Positions 8,441-17,906 are shown, counted from the first letter of the stretch. The stretch is DNA of 64,000 nucleotides from Pseudomonas putida NBRC 14164 (GCF_000412675.1 NC_021505.1:3962501-4026500); one strand, 5' to 3'. Made by a program: numbers and translations. Notes: generated from the sequence alone by a model not told the origin.

Positions 8441-8977
8441 ATGAGACTTACACCCGTTTTATTGCTGCTATGCCTCACCCTGCTGCCGGCCCTTGGTCAG
8501 GCTGCGGGCAAGACCGTCTATGGTCTCAACGAATATGCACGGCTGGGCGACCTGGACCTGGAAGTGGCCGCCAAGCTCGACACCGGCGCCAAGACCGCCT
8601 CGCTCAGCGCCCGCGATATCAAGCGGTTCAAGCGCAACGGCGAAAGCTGGGTGCGCTTCTACCTGGCCATCGATGCTGCCCACTCGCACCCGATCGAGCG
8701 CCCGCTGGCACGCGTAAGCAAGATCAAGCGCCGGGCCGGCGACTATGATGCCGAATCGGGCAAGGCCTACACGGCACGCCCGGTCATCGAACTTGAAATC
8801 TGCATGGGCCAGGCCATGCGCACCATCGAAGTCAACCTCACCGACCGCAGCGCCTTCCAGTTCCCGCTGCTGATCGGCTCCGAGGCACTCAAGCACTTCG
8901 ACGCGCTGGTCGACCCAAGCCTTAAATATGCGGCCGGCAAACCTGCCTGTGCCACCGACGCTCACAAAGCAGAGTAA
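8441..8977 (+). CDS. Secreted retropepsin-like protease (PF05618 family)
   Basis: 178 residues with a clear signal peptide (MRLTPVLLLLCLTLLPALGQ, cleavage near AAG), so periplasmic. The family is labelled 'ATP-dependent zinc protease' in databases, but it carries the aspartic-protease motif: LDTGAKTASLSA at about residues 48-59, with Asp-Thr-Gly as in retropepsins. Such proteins act as homodimers. It is followed after five bases by the 7TM transglutaminase-like gene and then the ATP-grasp gene. The same trio was predicted by comparative genomics to form a peptide-modification or signalling system. The substrate is unknown. Confidence 0.85.
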   Translation: MRLTPVLLLLCLTLLPALGQAAGKTVYGLNEYARLGDLDLEVAAKLDTGAKTASLSARDIKRFKRNGESWVRFYLAIDAAHSHPIERPLARVSKIKRRAGDYDAESGKAYTARPVIELEICMGQAMRTIEVNLTDRSAFQFPLLIGSEALKHFDALVDPSLKYAAGKPACATDAHKAE

Positions 8978-8982
8978 TTCCG

Positions 8983-10518
8983 ATGCGCTCTCTTACCCTC
9001 CATCTGAAAGTCCTGATCACCGTACTGGTGCTACTGGGTGTGGCGGTCACGGCTTACCAGATCTTCTTCCTCGGCATCCCGGTGACCGAGGATGAAACCG
9101 ACGACCTGTGGAACATCGACGCCAAGGTCGAGTTCGTGGCCAGCACCAAGGACCCGGTCAAGGTGCAGATGTTCGTGCCACCGCTGAACCGCGACTATGT
9201 CAGCCTCAACGAGAGCTTCATCTCCAACAACTACGGGGTGAGCGTCAACCGTGCCGACGGTAACCGCAAGGTCACCTGGTCGGCCCGCCGCGCCAGCGGC
9301 AACCAGACCCTCTACTACCGCCTGGTGCTGACCAAGCGCTACAGCAACGAGAAGACCACGGTCAAAGGCCCGACCTTCCGTGACAGCCTGGCTATCGAAG
9401 GCCCCGAGAAGATCGCCGCCGAAGCCCTGATGGCGCCGATTCGCCAGCACTCTGCCGACGTCGAGACCTTCGTCAGCGAGACCATCAAGCGGGTCAACAA
9501 CCTCAACGACGACAACGTCAAGCTGCTGCTGGCCGGCGACACCTCGCCGATGAAGAAAGCCCAGATCATCGACCTGCTGCTGTCGATCGCCCACGTACCG
9601 ATGGAAAAGGTGCACACCATCCGCCTGGTGGCCGACACCCCGCAAACCCCGGAACTGTGGCTGCGCAGTTTCAACGGTAACGACTGGCTGTACTTCAACC
9701 CGGACACCGGGGAGCAAGGCCTGCCCAGCGACCGCCTGCTGTGGTGGACCGGTGACGACAACCTGATCACCGTCGATGGCGGCAAGAAGGCCAACGTCAC
9801 CTTCAGCATGAACAACAGCGAGATGAACGCCATCCGCCTGGCCAAGCTGACCGACGAGAACACCGACGCCGACTTCCTCGAGTACTCGCTGTACAGCCTG
9901 CCGCTGCAGACCCAGCAAACCTTCATGATCATGGTCATGATCCCTATCGGCGTGCTGGTGATCCTGGTGCTGCGCAACCTGATCGGCTTGCAGACCCTGG
10001 GTACCTTCACCCCCGTACTGATCGCCCTGGCCTTCCGCGAGACCCAACTGGGCTTTGGCATCGTGCTGTTCACGGTGATTACCGCGCTTGGCCTGTCGTT
10101 ACGCTCATACCTGGAACACCTCAAGCTGCAAATGCTGCCACGCCTGTCGGTGGTGCTGACCTTCGTCGTGGTGCTGATCGCCGCCATCAGCCTGTTCAGC
10201 CACAAGCTGGGCCTTGAGCGCGGGCTGTCGGTGGCATTGTTCCCGATGGTGATCCTGACCATGACCATCGAGCGCCTGTCGATCACCTGGGAAGAACGTG
10301 GCGGTGGCCATGCCATGAAAGTGGCCATCGGCACCCTGTTTGCAGCCTCTTTGGCGCACCTGCTGATGATGGTGCCGGAGCTGGTGTACTTCGTGTTCAC
10401 GTTCCCGGCCGTACTGCTGATCCTGGTGGGCTTCATGCTGGCGATGGGCCGCTACCGTGGCTACCGCCTGACCGAACTCGTGCGCTTCAAGGCATTCCTG
10501 AAGAAGGCTGACGCCTGA
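8983..10518 (+). CDS. Inactive transglutaminase-like domain fused to 7 transmembrane helices
   Basis: 511 residues: an N-terminal membrane anchor (about residues 7-30), a periplasmic transglutaminase-like domain (about 35-310), then seven closely spaced hydrophobic helices from about 315 to 495 (MIMVMIPIGVLVILVL onward) and a short basic tail. The whole protein contains no cysteine, so the transglutaminase Cys-His-Asp triad cannot exist; the domain is presumably a binding module. This matches the Pfam pair 'Transglut_i_TM' and '7TM_transglut'. The stop codon shares one base with the start of the ATP-grasp gene (TGATG), so coupled translation is expected. Function is not established. Confidence 0.85.
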   Translation: MRSLTLHLKVLITVLVLLGVAVTAYQIFFLGIPVTEDETDDLWNIDAKVEFVASTKDPVKVQMFVPPLNRDYVSLNESFISNNYGVSVNRADGNRKVTWSARRASGNQTLYYRLVLTKRYSNEKTTVKGPTFRDSLAIEGPEKIAAEALMAPIRQHSADVETFVSETIKRVNNLNDDNVKLLLAGDTSPMKKAQIIDLLLSIAHVPMEKVHTIRLVADTPQTPELWLRSFNGNDWLYFNPDTGEQGLPSDRLLWWTGDDNLITVDGGKKANVTFSMNNSEMNAIRLAKLTDENTDADFLEYSLYSLPLQTQQTFMIMVMIPIGVLVILVLRNLIGLQTLGTFTPVLIALAFRETQLGFGIVLFTVITALGLSLRSYLEHLKLQMLPRLSVVLTFVVVLIAAISLFSHKLGLERGLSVALFPMVILTMTIERLSITWEERGGGHAMKVAIGTLFAASLAHLLMMVPELVYFVFTFPAVLLILVGFMLAMGRYRGYRLTELVRFKAFLKKADA

Positions 10519-11498
10519 TGTTTGGCCTGATCAAGACGTGGAAAGCCCTGGAGGCCCGGGGCATCATGGGTATCAACCGGCGCAACGCGGACTACGTGTT
10601 GAAGTACAACAAGCGCAGCTTGTACCCGATCGTCGACGACAAGATCATCACCAAGGAGCGCGCCCTGGCGGCCGGTATCCATGTGCCGGAAATGTACGGC
10701 ATCATCGAAACCGAGAAAGAAATCGACAAGCTCGACCAGATCATTGGCGGGCGCAGCGATTTCGTCATCAAGCCGGCGCAAGGCGCCGGCGGTGACGGCA
10801 TCCTGGTGATCGCCGACCGCTTCGAGGACCGCTACCGCACGGTGTCGGGCAAGATCATCAGCCATGAGGAAATCGAACACCAGATTTCGAGCATCCTCAC
10901 CGGCCTGTACTCGCTGGGCGGCCACCGCGACCGCGCGCTGATCGAGTACCGGGTTACCCCCGACCAGATCTTCAAAAGCATCAGCTACGAAGGCGTGCCG
11001 GACATCCGCATCATCGTGCTGATGGGGTACCCGGTAATGGCCATGCTGCGCCTGCCGACCCGCCAGTCCGGCGGCAAGGCCAACCTGCACCAGGGCGCCA
11101 TCGGCGTGGGCGTTGACCTGGCCACCGGCGTGACCCTGCGCGGTACCTGGCTGAACAACATCATCAGCAAGCACCCGGACACCACCAATGCGGTGGATGG
11201 CGTGCAGCTGCCGAACTGGGACGGCTTCATGAAGCTGGCCGCCGGCTGCTATGAACTGTGCGGGCTGGGCTACATCGGCGTGGACATGGTGCTGGACCAG
11301 GAAAAAGGCCCGCTGATCCTGGAGCTAAACGCCCGCCCGGGCCTTAACATCCAGATTGCCAACGACTGCGGCCTGACCCAGCGCACCCACGCCATTGAGG
11401 CGCATATCGAAGCGCTGGCCAAGGATGGCATTACCGAAGATGCCGAACAGCGGGTTCGGGTAGCACAGGGTTTGTTCGGGCACGTGCCTAACCGCTGA
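10518..11498 (+). CDS. ATP-grasp ligase, RimK-related (alpha-L-glutamate ligase-like)
   Basis: Cytosolic ATP-grasp enzyme of 326 residues with no signal peptide. Visible elements are the nucleotide-binding loop FVIKPAQGAGGDGILVI at about residues 80-96 and the metal-binding end ELNARPGLNIQIAN at about 270-283, where Glu and Asn ligate Mg. RimK relatives join amino acids or peptides through an acyl-phosphate. The substrate here is unknown. It is the third gene of the protease-7TM-ligase operon, overlapping its neighbour by one base, and is followed by a REP pair. The ligase and the secreted protease could make and break the same peptide bond on opposite sides of the membrane, but that is inference. 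Confidence 0.85.
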   Translation: MFGLIKTWKALEARGIMGINRRNADYVLKYNKRSLYPIVDDKIITKERALAAGIHVPEMYGIIETEKEIDKLDQIIGGRSDFVIKPAQGAGGDGILVIADRFEDRYRTVSGKIISHEEIEHQISSILTGLYSLGGHRDRALIEYRVTPDQIFKSISYEGVPDIRIIVLMGYPVMAMLRLPTRQSGGKANLHQGAIGVGVDLATGVTLRGTWLNNIISKHPDTTNAVDGVQLPNWDGFMKLAAGCYELCGLGYIGVDMVLDQEKGPLILELNARPGLNIQIANDCGLTQRTHAIEAHIEALAKDGITEDAEQRVRVAQGLFGHVPNR

Positions 11499-11504
11499 AT
11501 TGCC

Positions 11505-11613
11505 GGGGCTGCCTTGCAGCCCATTCGCAGCACAAGGCTGCTCCTACAGGTACTGTGCAGGCTTGCTGGGCTGCGTTTCACCTGTAGGAGCAGCCTTGTG
11601 CTGCGAATGGGCC
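11505..11613. repeat. REP pair between the ATP-grasp gene and pabB
   Basis: Inverted pair of the CTCCTACAGG subtype. The left copy is at 11505-11550 and the right at 11581-11613, with arms CCATTCGCAGCACAAGGCTG and complement. It probably serves as the transcription end of the upstream operon. Confidence 0.85.
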
Positions 11614-11706
11614 AAACACACTGTTGAATGTCGCGCCCAGTGCTAGGCGCTTTTCCTACACAGGTCTACAATCGCCCTCCTCGCTTTTACATCGCCGTCC
11701 ACACTG

Positions 11707-13050
11707 ATGCCGACCTGTACGCTTTACCCCCTGCCCTACCAGCCTGACCCAGCCGCCTATTTCGCCCGCCTGCGCCAGGCCCCCGGCGCGATCCTGCTCG
11801 ACAGCGCCCGCCCCGGCGCCGAACGCGGCCGCTTCGACCTGCTCAGCGCCTGGCCGCTGCAACAGCTGCAAGCGCACCCCGATGAACAAGGCAGCACCTT
11901 CCTCCAGCGCCTGCGCGACGGCCTGGCCCACCTGGGCCATGCGCAACTGCCCGAAGGCAGCGAGCTACCCTTCGCCGGTGGCCTGATCGGCTACCTGAGC
12001 TACGATTTCGGTCGCCGCCTGGAACACCTGCCAAGCCTGGCCGTGGACGACCTCGGCCTGCCCGACGCGCAACTGGGGCTGTATGCCTGGGCACTGGTCA
12101 GCGACCATGTGCACGGCACCAGCCAGCTGGTGTTCCACCCAAGCCTGGCCGGCAGTGAACGCGAACGCCTGATCACGCTTTTCGAAGGCGCCTGCGACAC
12201 CGCAAGCGGCGACTTCCAGCTGCTCGCGCCGATGGCCGGTGACCTGCAGCCCGACCAGTACCGGGCCGCCTTCGACCAGGTACAGCGCTACATCCAGGCC
12301 GGCGACTGCTACCAGATCAACCTTACCCAGCGCTTTCGCGCGCCCTGCCATGGCGACCCCTGGCGCGCCTATCAGGCCCTGCGCCAAGCTTGCCCCACGC
12401 CGTTTTCCGGCTACCAGCAACTGGGCGATGGCAGTGCCTTGCTCAGCTTCTCCCCGGAGCGCTTCATCCGCGTCAGCCAGGGGCAGGTGGAAACCCGGCC
12501 AATCAAGGGCACTCGCCCGCGCGCCAGCGACCCGATTGAAGACAAGCGCAATGCCGAGGAGCTGCTGCACAGCCCTAAGGACCGCTCGGAAAACCTCATG
12601 ATCGTCGACTTGCTGCGCAACGACCTGGGGCGTACCTGCAAGATCGGTTCTGTGAAGGTACCGGAGCTGTTCAGCCTGGAGAGCTACCCCAACGTCCACC
12701 ACCTGGTCAGCAGCATCACCGGCCAGCTGGCCAGCGACAAGGATGCCCTGGACCTGATCGGCGACAGCTTCCCCGGCGGCTCGATCACCGGGGCGCCGAA
12801 GATTCGCGCCATGCAGATCATCGACGAGCTGGAGCCTGCACGCCGGGCGCTTTACTGCGGCTCGCTGCTGTATGTGGATGTGCGCGGCGAGATGGACAGC
12901 TCGATTGCCATTCGCAGCCTGCTGGTCAAGGACGGCCAGGTCAGTTGCTGGGGCGGCGGTGCGGTGGTGGCCGACTCCGAATGGCAGGCCGAATATGAAG
13001 AGTCGATCGCCAAAGTGCGGGTGTTGATGCAGACCTTGCAGGGCTTGTGA
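11707..13050 (+). CDS. pabB: Aminodeoxychorismate synthase component I PabB
   Basis: Makes 4-amino-4-deoxychorismate from chorismate and PabA-derived ammonia, towards p-aminobenzoate and folate. 447 residues, chorismate-binding family. The PIKGT motif (TRPIKGTRPRA) has the lysine that marks PabB; TrpE has alanine there. Other signatures are KDRSENLMIVDLLRNDLGR and SFPGGSITGAPKIRAMQIID. A TACAAT -10-like box lies at 11667-11672. cysH follows after 79 bases. Confidence 0.95.
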   Translation: MPTCTLYPLPYQPDPAAYFARLRQAPGAILLDSARPGAERGRFDLLSAWPLQQLQAHPDEQGSTFLQRLRDGLAHLGHAQLPEGSELPFAGGLIGYLSYDFGRRLEHLPSLAVDDLGLPDAQLGLYAWALVSDHVHGTSQLVFHPSLAGSERERLITLFEGACDTASGDFQLLAPMAGDLQPDQYRAAFDQVQRYIQAGDCYQINLTQRFRAPCHGDPWRAYQALRQACPTPFSGYQQLGDGSALLSFSPERFIRVSQGQVETRPIKGTRPRASDPIEDKRNAEELLHSPKDRSENLMIVDLLRNDLGRTCKIGSVKVPELFSLESYPNVHHLVSSITGQLASDKDALDLIGDSFPGGSITGAPKIRAMQIIDELEPARRALYCGSLLYVDVRGEMDSSIAIRSLLVKDGQVSCWGGGAVVADSEWQAEYEESIAKVRVLMQTLQGL

Positions 13051-13129
13051 GTCCGTCTAGCCCGCGTTTTTTTGTTACCATCACCTTACTACGAGCGCAC
13101 AGCGCCACAGCCAAGATGGAAACCGCCTG

Positions 13130-13864
13130 ATGAGCCAACCCTTCGACGTCGCCGCCCTGGCCGCGACCTACGCCAACAAGTCCCCGCAGGACATTCTCAA
13201 GCTCGCCTTCGAGCATTTTGGTGATGACCTGTGGATCTCATTCAGCGGCGCCGAGGACGTGGTGCTGGTCGACATGGCCTGGAAGCTGAACAAGCAGGTC
13301 AAGGTGTTCAGCCTCGACACCGGCCGCCTGCACCCGGAGACCTACCGGTTCATCGACCAGGTGCGCGAGCAGTACAACCTGCCGATTGAACTGCTCAGCC
13401 CCGACCGTGCCAAACTCGACCCGTTCGTCAAGGAAAAGGGCCTGTTCAGCTTCTACAAGGACGGCCACGGCGAGTGCTGCGGTATTCGCAAGATCGAGCC
13501 GCTGCGCCGCAAGCTGGCCACCGTGAGCGCCTGGGCCACCGGCCAGCGCCGCGACCAGAGCCCAGGCACCCGCAGCCAGGTGGCGGCACTGGAAATCGAC
13601 AGCGCCTTCTCCACGCCCGAGCGCACCCTGTACAAGTTCAACCCGCTGGCGCAGATGAGCAGTGAAGAGGTGTGGGGTTATATCCGCATGCTTGAGCTGC
13701 CCTATAACAGCCTGCATGAGCGCGGCTTCATCAGCATCGGCTGCGAGCCATGCACCCGTCCGGTGCTGCCGAACCAGCATGAGCGTGAAGGGCGTTGGTG
13801 GTGGGAAGAGTCGACGCAGAAGGAATGCGGGCTGCACGCCGGCAACCTGATCAGCAAGGCTTGA
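13130..13864 (+). CDS. cysH: Adenylyl-sulfate (APS) reductase CysH, 4Fe-4S type
   Basis: Reduces adenylyl sulfate to sulfite with thioredoxin in assimilatory sulfate reduction. 244 residues, PP-loop family. The four cluster cysteines are present as GECCGIRK and GCEPCTRP, about 85 residues apart, so this is the iron-sulfur APS reductase found in Pseudomonas rather than the cluster-free PAPS enzyme of E. coli. The catalytic cysteine lies in the C-terminal KECGLHAG motif. The gene converges on cysB, the sulfur regulator, with a hairpin between. Confidence 0.95.
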   Translation: MSQPFDVAALAATYANKSPQDILKLAFEHFGDDLWISFSGAEDVVLVDMAWKLNKQVKVFSLDTGRLHPETYRFIDQVREQYNLPIELLSPDRAKLDPFVKEKGLFSFYKDGHGECCGIRKIEPLRRKLATVSAWATGQRRDQSPGTRSQVAALEIDSAFSTPERTLYKFNPLAQMSSEEVWGYIRMLELPYNSLHERGFISIGCEPCTRPVLPNQHEREGRWWWEESTQKECGLHAGNLISKA

Positions 13865-13870
13865 GATAGC

Positions 13871-13891
13871 CGGGGCCGCTTTGCGGCCCCG
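13871..13891. terminator. Hairpin between convergent cysH and cysB
   Basis: Perfect stem CGGGGCCGC-ttt-GCGGCCCCG (13871-13891) starting six bases after the cysH stop. There is no T-tract, so its strength as an intrinsic terminator is uncertain. Confidence 0.6.
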
Positions 13892-13903
13892 CACAATTGC
13901 GAA

Positions 13904-14878
13904 TCAGTGCACCGGCAGTTCAACGCCTGCGAACAGTTCTTCAAGCTCTTGCTTGTTATGGCACTGAATGGCCTTGGCCATCACTTCGCGGGTCAGGTGC
14001 GGGGCGAACTTCTCGATGAAGTCGCACATGAAGCCGCGCAGGAAGGTGCCACGACGGAAGCCGATCTTGGTAATGCTGGCTTCGAACAGCTCGCTGGCAT
14101 CCAGGGCCACCAGGTCATTGTCGAGTTTGGCGTCCACGGCCATACCCGCGACGATACCTACGCCCAGCCCCAGGCGCACATAGGTCTTGATCACGTCGGC
14201 GTCTGCTGCGGTGAACACCACTTTTGGCGTAAGGCCACGGTGGTTGAAGGCTTCGTCCAGCTTCGAGCGCCCGGTAAACCCGAACACATAGGTAACGATC
14301 GGGTATTCGGCAACCGCTTCAAGGGTCAGTTTCGGCAGCTTGGCCAGCGGGTGACCTTGCGGCACCACCACGCAGCGGTTCCACTTGTAGCACGGCATCA
14401 TGATCAGGTCGCCGAACAGCTCCAGCGCCTCGGTGGCGATGGCGAAGTCGACCGTACCGTCCGCAGCCATCTCGGCAATCTGCATGGGCGAACCCTGGTG
14501 CATGTGCAGGGACACTTCCGGGTACTGCTTGATGAAGCTGCTGATCACCGGCGGCAAGGCATAGCGCGCCTGGGTGTGGGTGGTGGCAATGGACAGCGTA
14601 CCCTTCTTCTCGTTGGAGAACTCCTGGGCAATCTGCTTGATGCTTTCGACCTTGCGCAGGATTTCGCCGGCGGTATTGATGATGCGCTCACCGGCCGGGG
14701 TTACACGTGTCAGGTGCTTGCCGCTGCGAGCAAAGACTTCAACACCCAGTTCATCTTCGAGCAGGCGGATCTGCTTGCTGATACCTGGCTGGGAGGTATA
14801 CAGGCTCTGCGCCGTCGCGGAGACGTTGAGGTCATGGTGCGCCACTTCCCAGATGTAGCGCAGTTGTTGAAGCTTCAT
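13904..14878 (-). CDS. cysB: LysR-family sulfur assimilation regulator CysB
   Basis: 324-residue activator of sulfate uptake and cysteine synthesis; in enterics the inducer is N-acetylserine. The N-terminal helix-turn-helix is seen in MKLQQLRYIWEVAHHDLNVS and TSQPGISKQIRLLEDELGVE, and the substrate-binding effector domain with TTHTQARYALP spans about residues 90-300. It reads towards cysH. The 128-bp gap upstream towards the universal stress gene should hold its promoter, which I could not pick out confidently. Confidence 0.95.
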   Translation of the reverse strand: MKLQQLRYIWEVAHHDLNVSATAQSLYTSQPGISKQIRLLEDELGVEVFARSGKHLTRVTPAGERIINTAGEILRKVESIKQIAQEFSNEKKGTLSIATTHTQARYALPPVISSFIKQYPEVSLHMHQGSPMQIAEMAADGTVDFAIATEALELFGDLIMMPCYKWNRCVVVPQGHPLAKLPKLTLEAVAEYPIVTYVFGFTGRSKLDEAFNHRGLTPKVVFTAADADVIKTYVRLGLGVGIVAGMAVDAKLDNDLVALDASELFEASITKIGFRRGTFLRGFMCDFIEKFAPHLTREVMAKAIQCHNKQELEELFAGVELPVH

Positions 14879-15006
14879 AGGTTTCCCTCGGTTCAGCGAT
14901 GAGTCCGCGGCAGCAGGCAGCGACGATATATAACTATATTAGTGGTTCTGGAAATAAATCTAGAACTATTTTGTTACGTACCCTCGGAAAAAGCAGACGC
15001 TTCACT

Positions 15007-15504
15007 TCATGTTTTCCTACGCCCCAGATGCTGCGCCAAAGGCACCATGTACACCGGCACCGGCGACAGTTGCAGCAGTCGCACTGCCGTGCGCCCCAAG
15101 GGCACATCCACGCCGGCGCCGGCGCTGTGGCTGCCGAAAATCAACAGGTCGACGCTAAGCCGCTGCGCCTGGTCAAGAATCACCTGCGCCGGATCGCCCT
15201 GGCGTACCCGCACCGCCTTGATCACCGCAAGGTCGGCCTCCTCGCCCAGCTCATCGCGGAAGTTTTCCAGCACGCGCTGCTCGATGTTGGCCATCACCGC
15301 GTTCACCCCCTGGCTATGCAACTGGTCGAGCGTCTGCTCATCGAGGTAGCTTTGCAGGAGGGATTCGGCGAACTGGCCCATTGGCTCCACGGCGTGAATG
15401 ACATACAACTCGGCATTGAACGTGCGCGCCAAGGCCAGCGCGTGCTGCATCACAAAAGGGGCGTAGACACCGAGGTCGGTGGCGTACAGCATGGAGCGGA
15501 TCAT
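15007..15504 (-). CDS. Universal stress protein family (UspA domain)
   Basis: Single UspA-type domain of 165 residues from the ATG at 15504 (MIRSMLYATDLGVYAPFVMQ), which follows a strong AGGAGG ribosome site. Upstream in-frame starts are ignored for that reason. The nucleotide-binding end is visible as IFGSHSAGAGVDVPLGRTAV, close to the G-2x-G-9x-G(S/T) pattern of ATP-binding Usp proteins. Cytosolic; probably stress or redox related. It lies between cysB and a PanE-like gene, on the same strand. Confidence 0.88.
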   Translation of the reverse strand: MIRSMLYATDLGVYAPFVMQHALALARTFNAELYVIHAVEPMGQFAESLLQSYLDEQTLDQLHSQGVNAVMANIEQRVLENFRDELGEEADLAVIKAVRVRQGDPAQVILDQAQRLSVDLLIFGSHSAGAGVDVPLGRTAVRLLQLSPVPVYMVPLAQHLGRRKT

Positions 15505-15641
15505 TCGACCTCCTCGACTGCCGCAACGGCAGAGCAAGCTTCAGCTTAGCAGCGCGCCGAACGCACGCTTTGCCGTCCGGCGCGCTGCCGGCGCGGCCTG
15601 CAGGGCCGCGCAAAAAAGCAACGCTGAGGTCAAAGCTGCCG

Positions 15642-16589
15642 TCAGCAGGGCCGATCACTGGCGTCGAGGAAACTTAGTGCCTGGTACAGGGTTTCCATGC
15701 GCGGCAAGCTGCAGCCTGCCGCACGCGCACGCACCAGCGGCTCTGCATAGATAGCCTGCAGCTCCAGCGGGCGCATGAGGGCATAGTCGTGAAACATGCT
15801 TGGCCAATAGTCAGGCATGCGCTCGGTCATCTGGAACAAGTGCTCGGCATACCCCTCGGGTAACACATGCCCACAGGCGGCAGCGCCTTGCACCACCTCG
15901 GCCATCAGGGCCTGGATCAGTTTACGGCCATGGCTGCTTGCCATCAGCCCGGCGGTGCCTTCGCCCAGCAATACCGACAGACCGTTGTACGGCACGTTCC
16001 ATACCAGCTTCTGCCAGCGCGCCAGGTCCAGGTTCGGCATGGCCTGCGAATCGATGCCCGCCGCCTGGAACAACCCTGCACCCTCACTGAGCACGGCCGC
16101 ACCACCATCACTGGCCGGCCCACTGTGATAGCCCAGGTTGACCGCCCCCAGGGCCTGGTGACGAATCACACCCGGCGCGTGGCGGTTGACGCAGATGAAA
16201 CACAGGCCGCCGAGCAGGTGCATGTCGCGGCGCAAGGCCGGACGCAACTGCTCCTCCACACCCAGACCATTTTGCAGCAGTACAACTTTGGCGCCGGGTG
16301 CAGCGGCCTGCACGATCAGTGGCGCCAGCTGGTCATTGCTGGTGGACTTGGCACCGACCAGCAACCAGTCGCAAGGCGGCATGTCGGCGGCATAGGCATA
16401 GGCCTGCACCTTCATCTGCAGCGTACCGTGTACCGCGCTGTCCACCGCCAACCCCTGCTCGCGTACGACCTGGTACTCGCTGCGCAGCAGAAAATGCACG
16501 TCGAAACCGGCCCGGGCCAGCATCAACCCATAGAAGCCTCCAATAGCTCCGCTGCCAATGATGCCGATGCGTGGTGTGCGCGGCTGCAT
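15642..16589 (-). CDS. 2-dehydropantoate 2-reductase family protein (PanE-like)
   Basis: 315 residues with an N-terminal Rossmann motif, RIGIIGSGAIGGFYGLMLA (GxGxxG), for NADPH. The C-terminal ApbA domain has KLVWNVPYNGLSVLLG, including the conserved Lys and Asn. The family reduces ketopantoate to pantoate for coenzyme A synthesis. Pseudomonads often carry several paralogs, so the physiological substrate of this copy is uncertain. It is divergent from the DAHP synthase gene, with 233 bp between start codons. Confidence 0.85.
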   Translation of the reverse strand: MQPRTPRIGIIGSGAIGGFYGLMLARAGFDVHFLLRSEYQVVREQGLAVDSAVHGTLQMKVQAYAYAADMPPCDWLLVGAKSTSNDQLAPLIVQAAAPGAKVVLLQNGLGVEEQLRPALRRDMHLLGGLCFICVNRHAPGVIRHQALGAVNLGYHSGPASDGGAAVLSEGAGLFQAAGIDSQAMPNLDLARWQKLVWNVPYNGLSVLLGEGTAGLMASSHGRKLIQALMAEVVQGAAACGHVLPEGYAEHLFQMTERMPDYWPSMFHDYALMRPLELQAIYAEPLVRARAAGCSLPRMETLYQALSFLDASDRPC

Positions 16590-16822
16590 GCCGATCTCCA
16601 GGTCAATGCCAGCTTTCTTTTTACACAGCTTGCACCCTGCCAGCTAGCCCATGCACGCCAAAGCGCCACAACGGCAGGGAAAACAGCATGCTGACGGGAC
16701 TTCAGCCCATTGTCGCGCCACCCGTAACGCGCTAAGGTTCGGCTCCCCGCTGCGATTATTCTTGCTGCTGGGCCGCACGGGGACAGTTGGCGGCCGGCAC
16801 CCGTGACCTGACGAGTAACACG

Positions 16823-17899
16823 ATGGCTGATTTACCGATCGATGACTTGAACGTTGCCTCCAACGAGACCCTGATCACCCCCGATCAGCTCAAGAAGGAA
16901 ATCCCCCTCAGCGCCAAGGCCCTGCAGACCGTGACTGCCGGCCGTGAAGTGGTGCGCAATATTCTCGACGGCAAGGACCATCGCCTGTTCGTCGTGGTCG
17001 GCCCTTGCTCCATCCACGATATCAAGGCCGCCCACGAATACGCCGAGCGCCTGAAGGTGCTGGCCGCAGAAGTGTCCGATACGCTGTACCTGGTCATGCG
17101 TGTGTACTTCGAAAAGCCACGCACCACCGTCGGCTGGAAAGGCCTGATCAACGACCCGTACCTGGATGACTCGTTCAAGATCCAGGATGGCCTGCACATT
17201 GGCCGCCAGCTGCTGCTGGACCTGGCCGAAATGGGCCTGCCGACCGCTACCGAAGCGCTTGACCCGATTTCCCCGCAATACCTGCAGGACCTGATCAGCT
17301 GGTCGGCGATCGGCGCTCGCACCACCGAATCGCAGACCCACCGCGAAATGGCCTCGGGCCTGTCTTCGGCGGTCGGCTTCAAGAACGGCACCGACGGCGG
17401 CCTGACCGTTGCCATCAACGCCCTGCAGTCGGTGTCCAAGCCACACCGCTTCCTCGGTATCAACCAGGAAGGTGGCGTGTCCATCGTCACCACCAAGGGC
17501 AACCCGTACGGCCACGTGGTACTGCGCGGCGGCAACGGCAAGCCGAACTACGACTCGGTCAGCGTCGCCCTGTGCGAGCAGGACCTGGCCAAAGCCAAGA
17601 TCAAGGCCAACATCATGGTCGATTGCAGCCACGCCAACTCCAACAAGGACCCGGCCCTGCAACCGCTGGTCATGGAGAACGTTGCCAACCAGATCCTCGA
17701 AGGCAACCAGTCGATCATTGGCCTGATGGTGGAAAGCCACCTGAACTGGGGCTGCCAGTCCATTCCGAAAGACCTGAACGAATTGCAGTACGGCGTCTCG
17801 GTCACCGACTCGTGCATCGACTGGGCCGCGACCGAGAAAACCTTGCGCAGCATGCATGCCAAGCTCAAGGATGTGCTGCCGCAGCGCAAGCGCGGCTGA
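16823..17899 (+). CDS. aroF: DAHP synthase, class I (AroF/AroG type)
   Basis: Condenses phosphoenolpyruvate and erythrose-4-phosphate to 3-deoxy-D-arabino-heptulosonate 7-phosphate, the entry to aromatic amino-acid synthesis. 358 residues from the ATG at 16823 (MADLPIDDLNVASNETLI); an upstream in-frame start at 16787 would add 12 unlikely residues. Motifs are VVGPCSIHD for PEP and metal binding and MVDCSHANSNKDP near the C-terminus. Which amino acid feeds back on it cannot be read from the sequence. It ends in a very long REP hairpin with T-tracts on both sides. Confidence 0.95.
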   Translation: MADLPIDDLNVASNETLITPDQLKKEIPLSAKALQTVTAGREVVRNILDGKDHRLFVVVGPCSIHDIKAAHEYAERLKVLAAEVSDTLYLVMRVYFEKPRTTVGWKGLINDPYLDDSFKIQDGLHIGRQLLLDLAEMGLPTATEALDPISPQYLQDLISWSAIGARTTESQTHREMASGLSSAVGFKNGTDGGLTVAINALQSVSKPHRFLGINQEGGVSIVTTKGNPYGHVVLRGGNGKPNYDSVSVALCEQDLAKAKIKANIMVDCSHANSNKDPALQPLVMENVANQILEGNQSIIGLMVESHLNWGCQSIPKDLNELQYGVSVTDSCIDWAATEKTLRSMHAKLKDVLPQRKRG

Positions 17900-17906
17900 T
17901 TGATGT

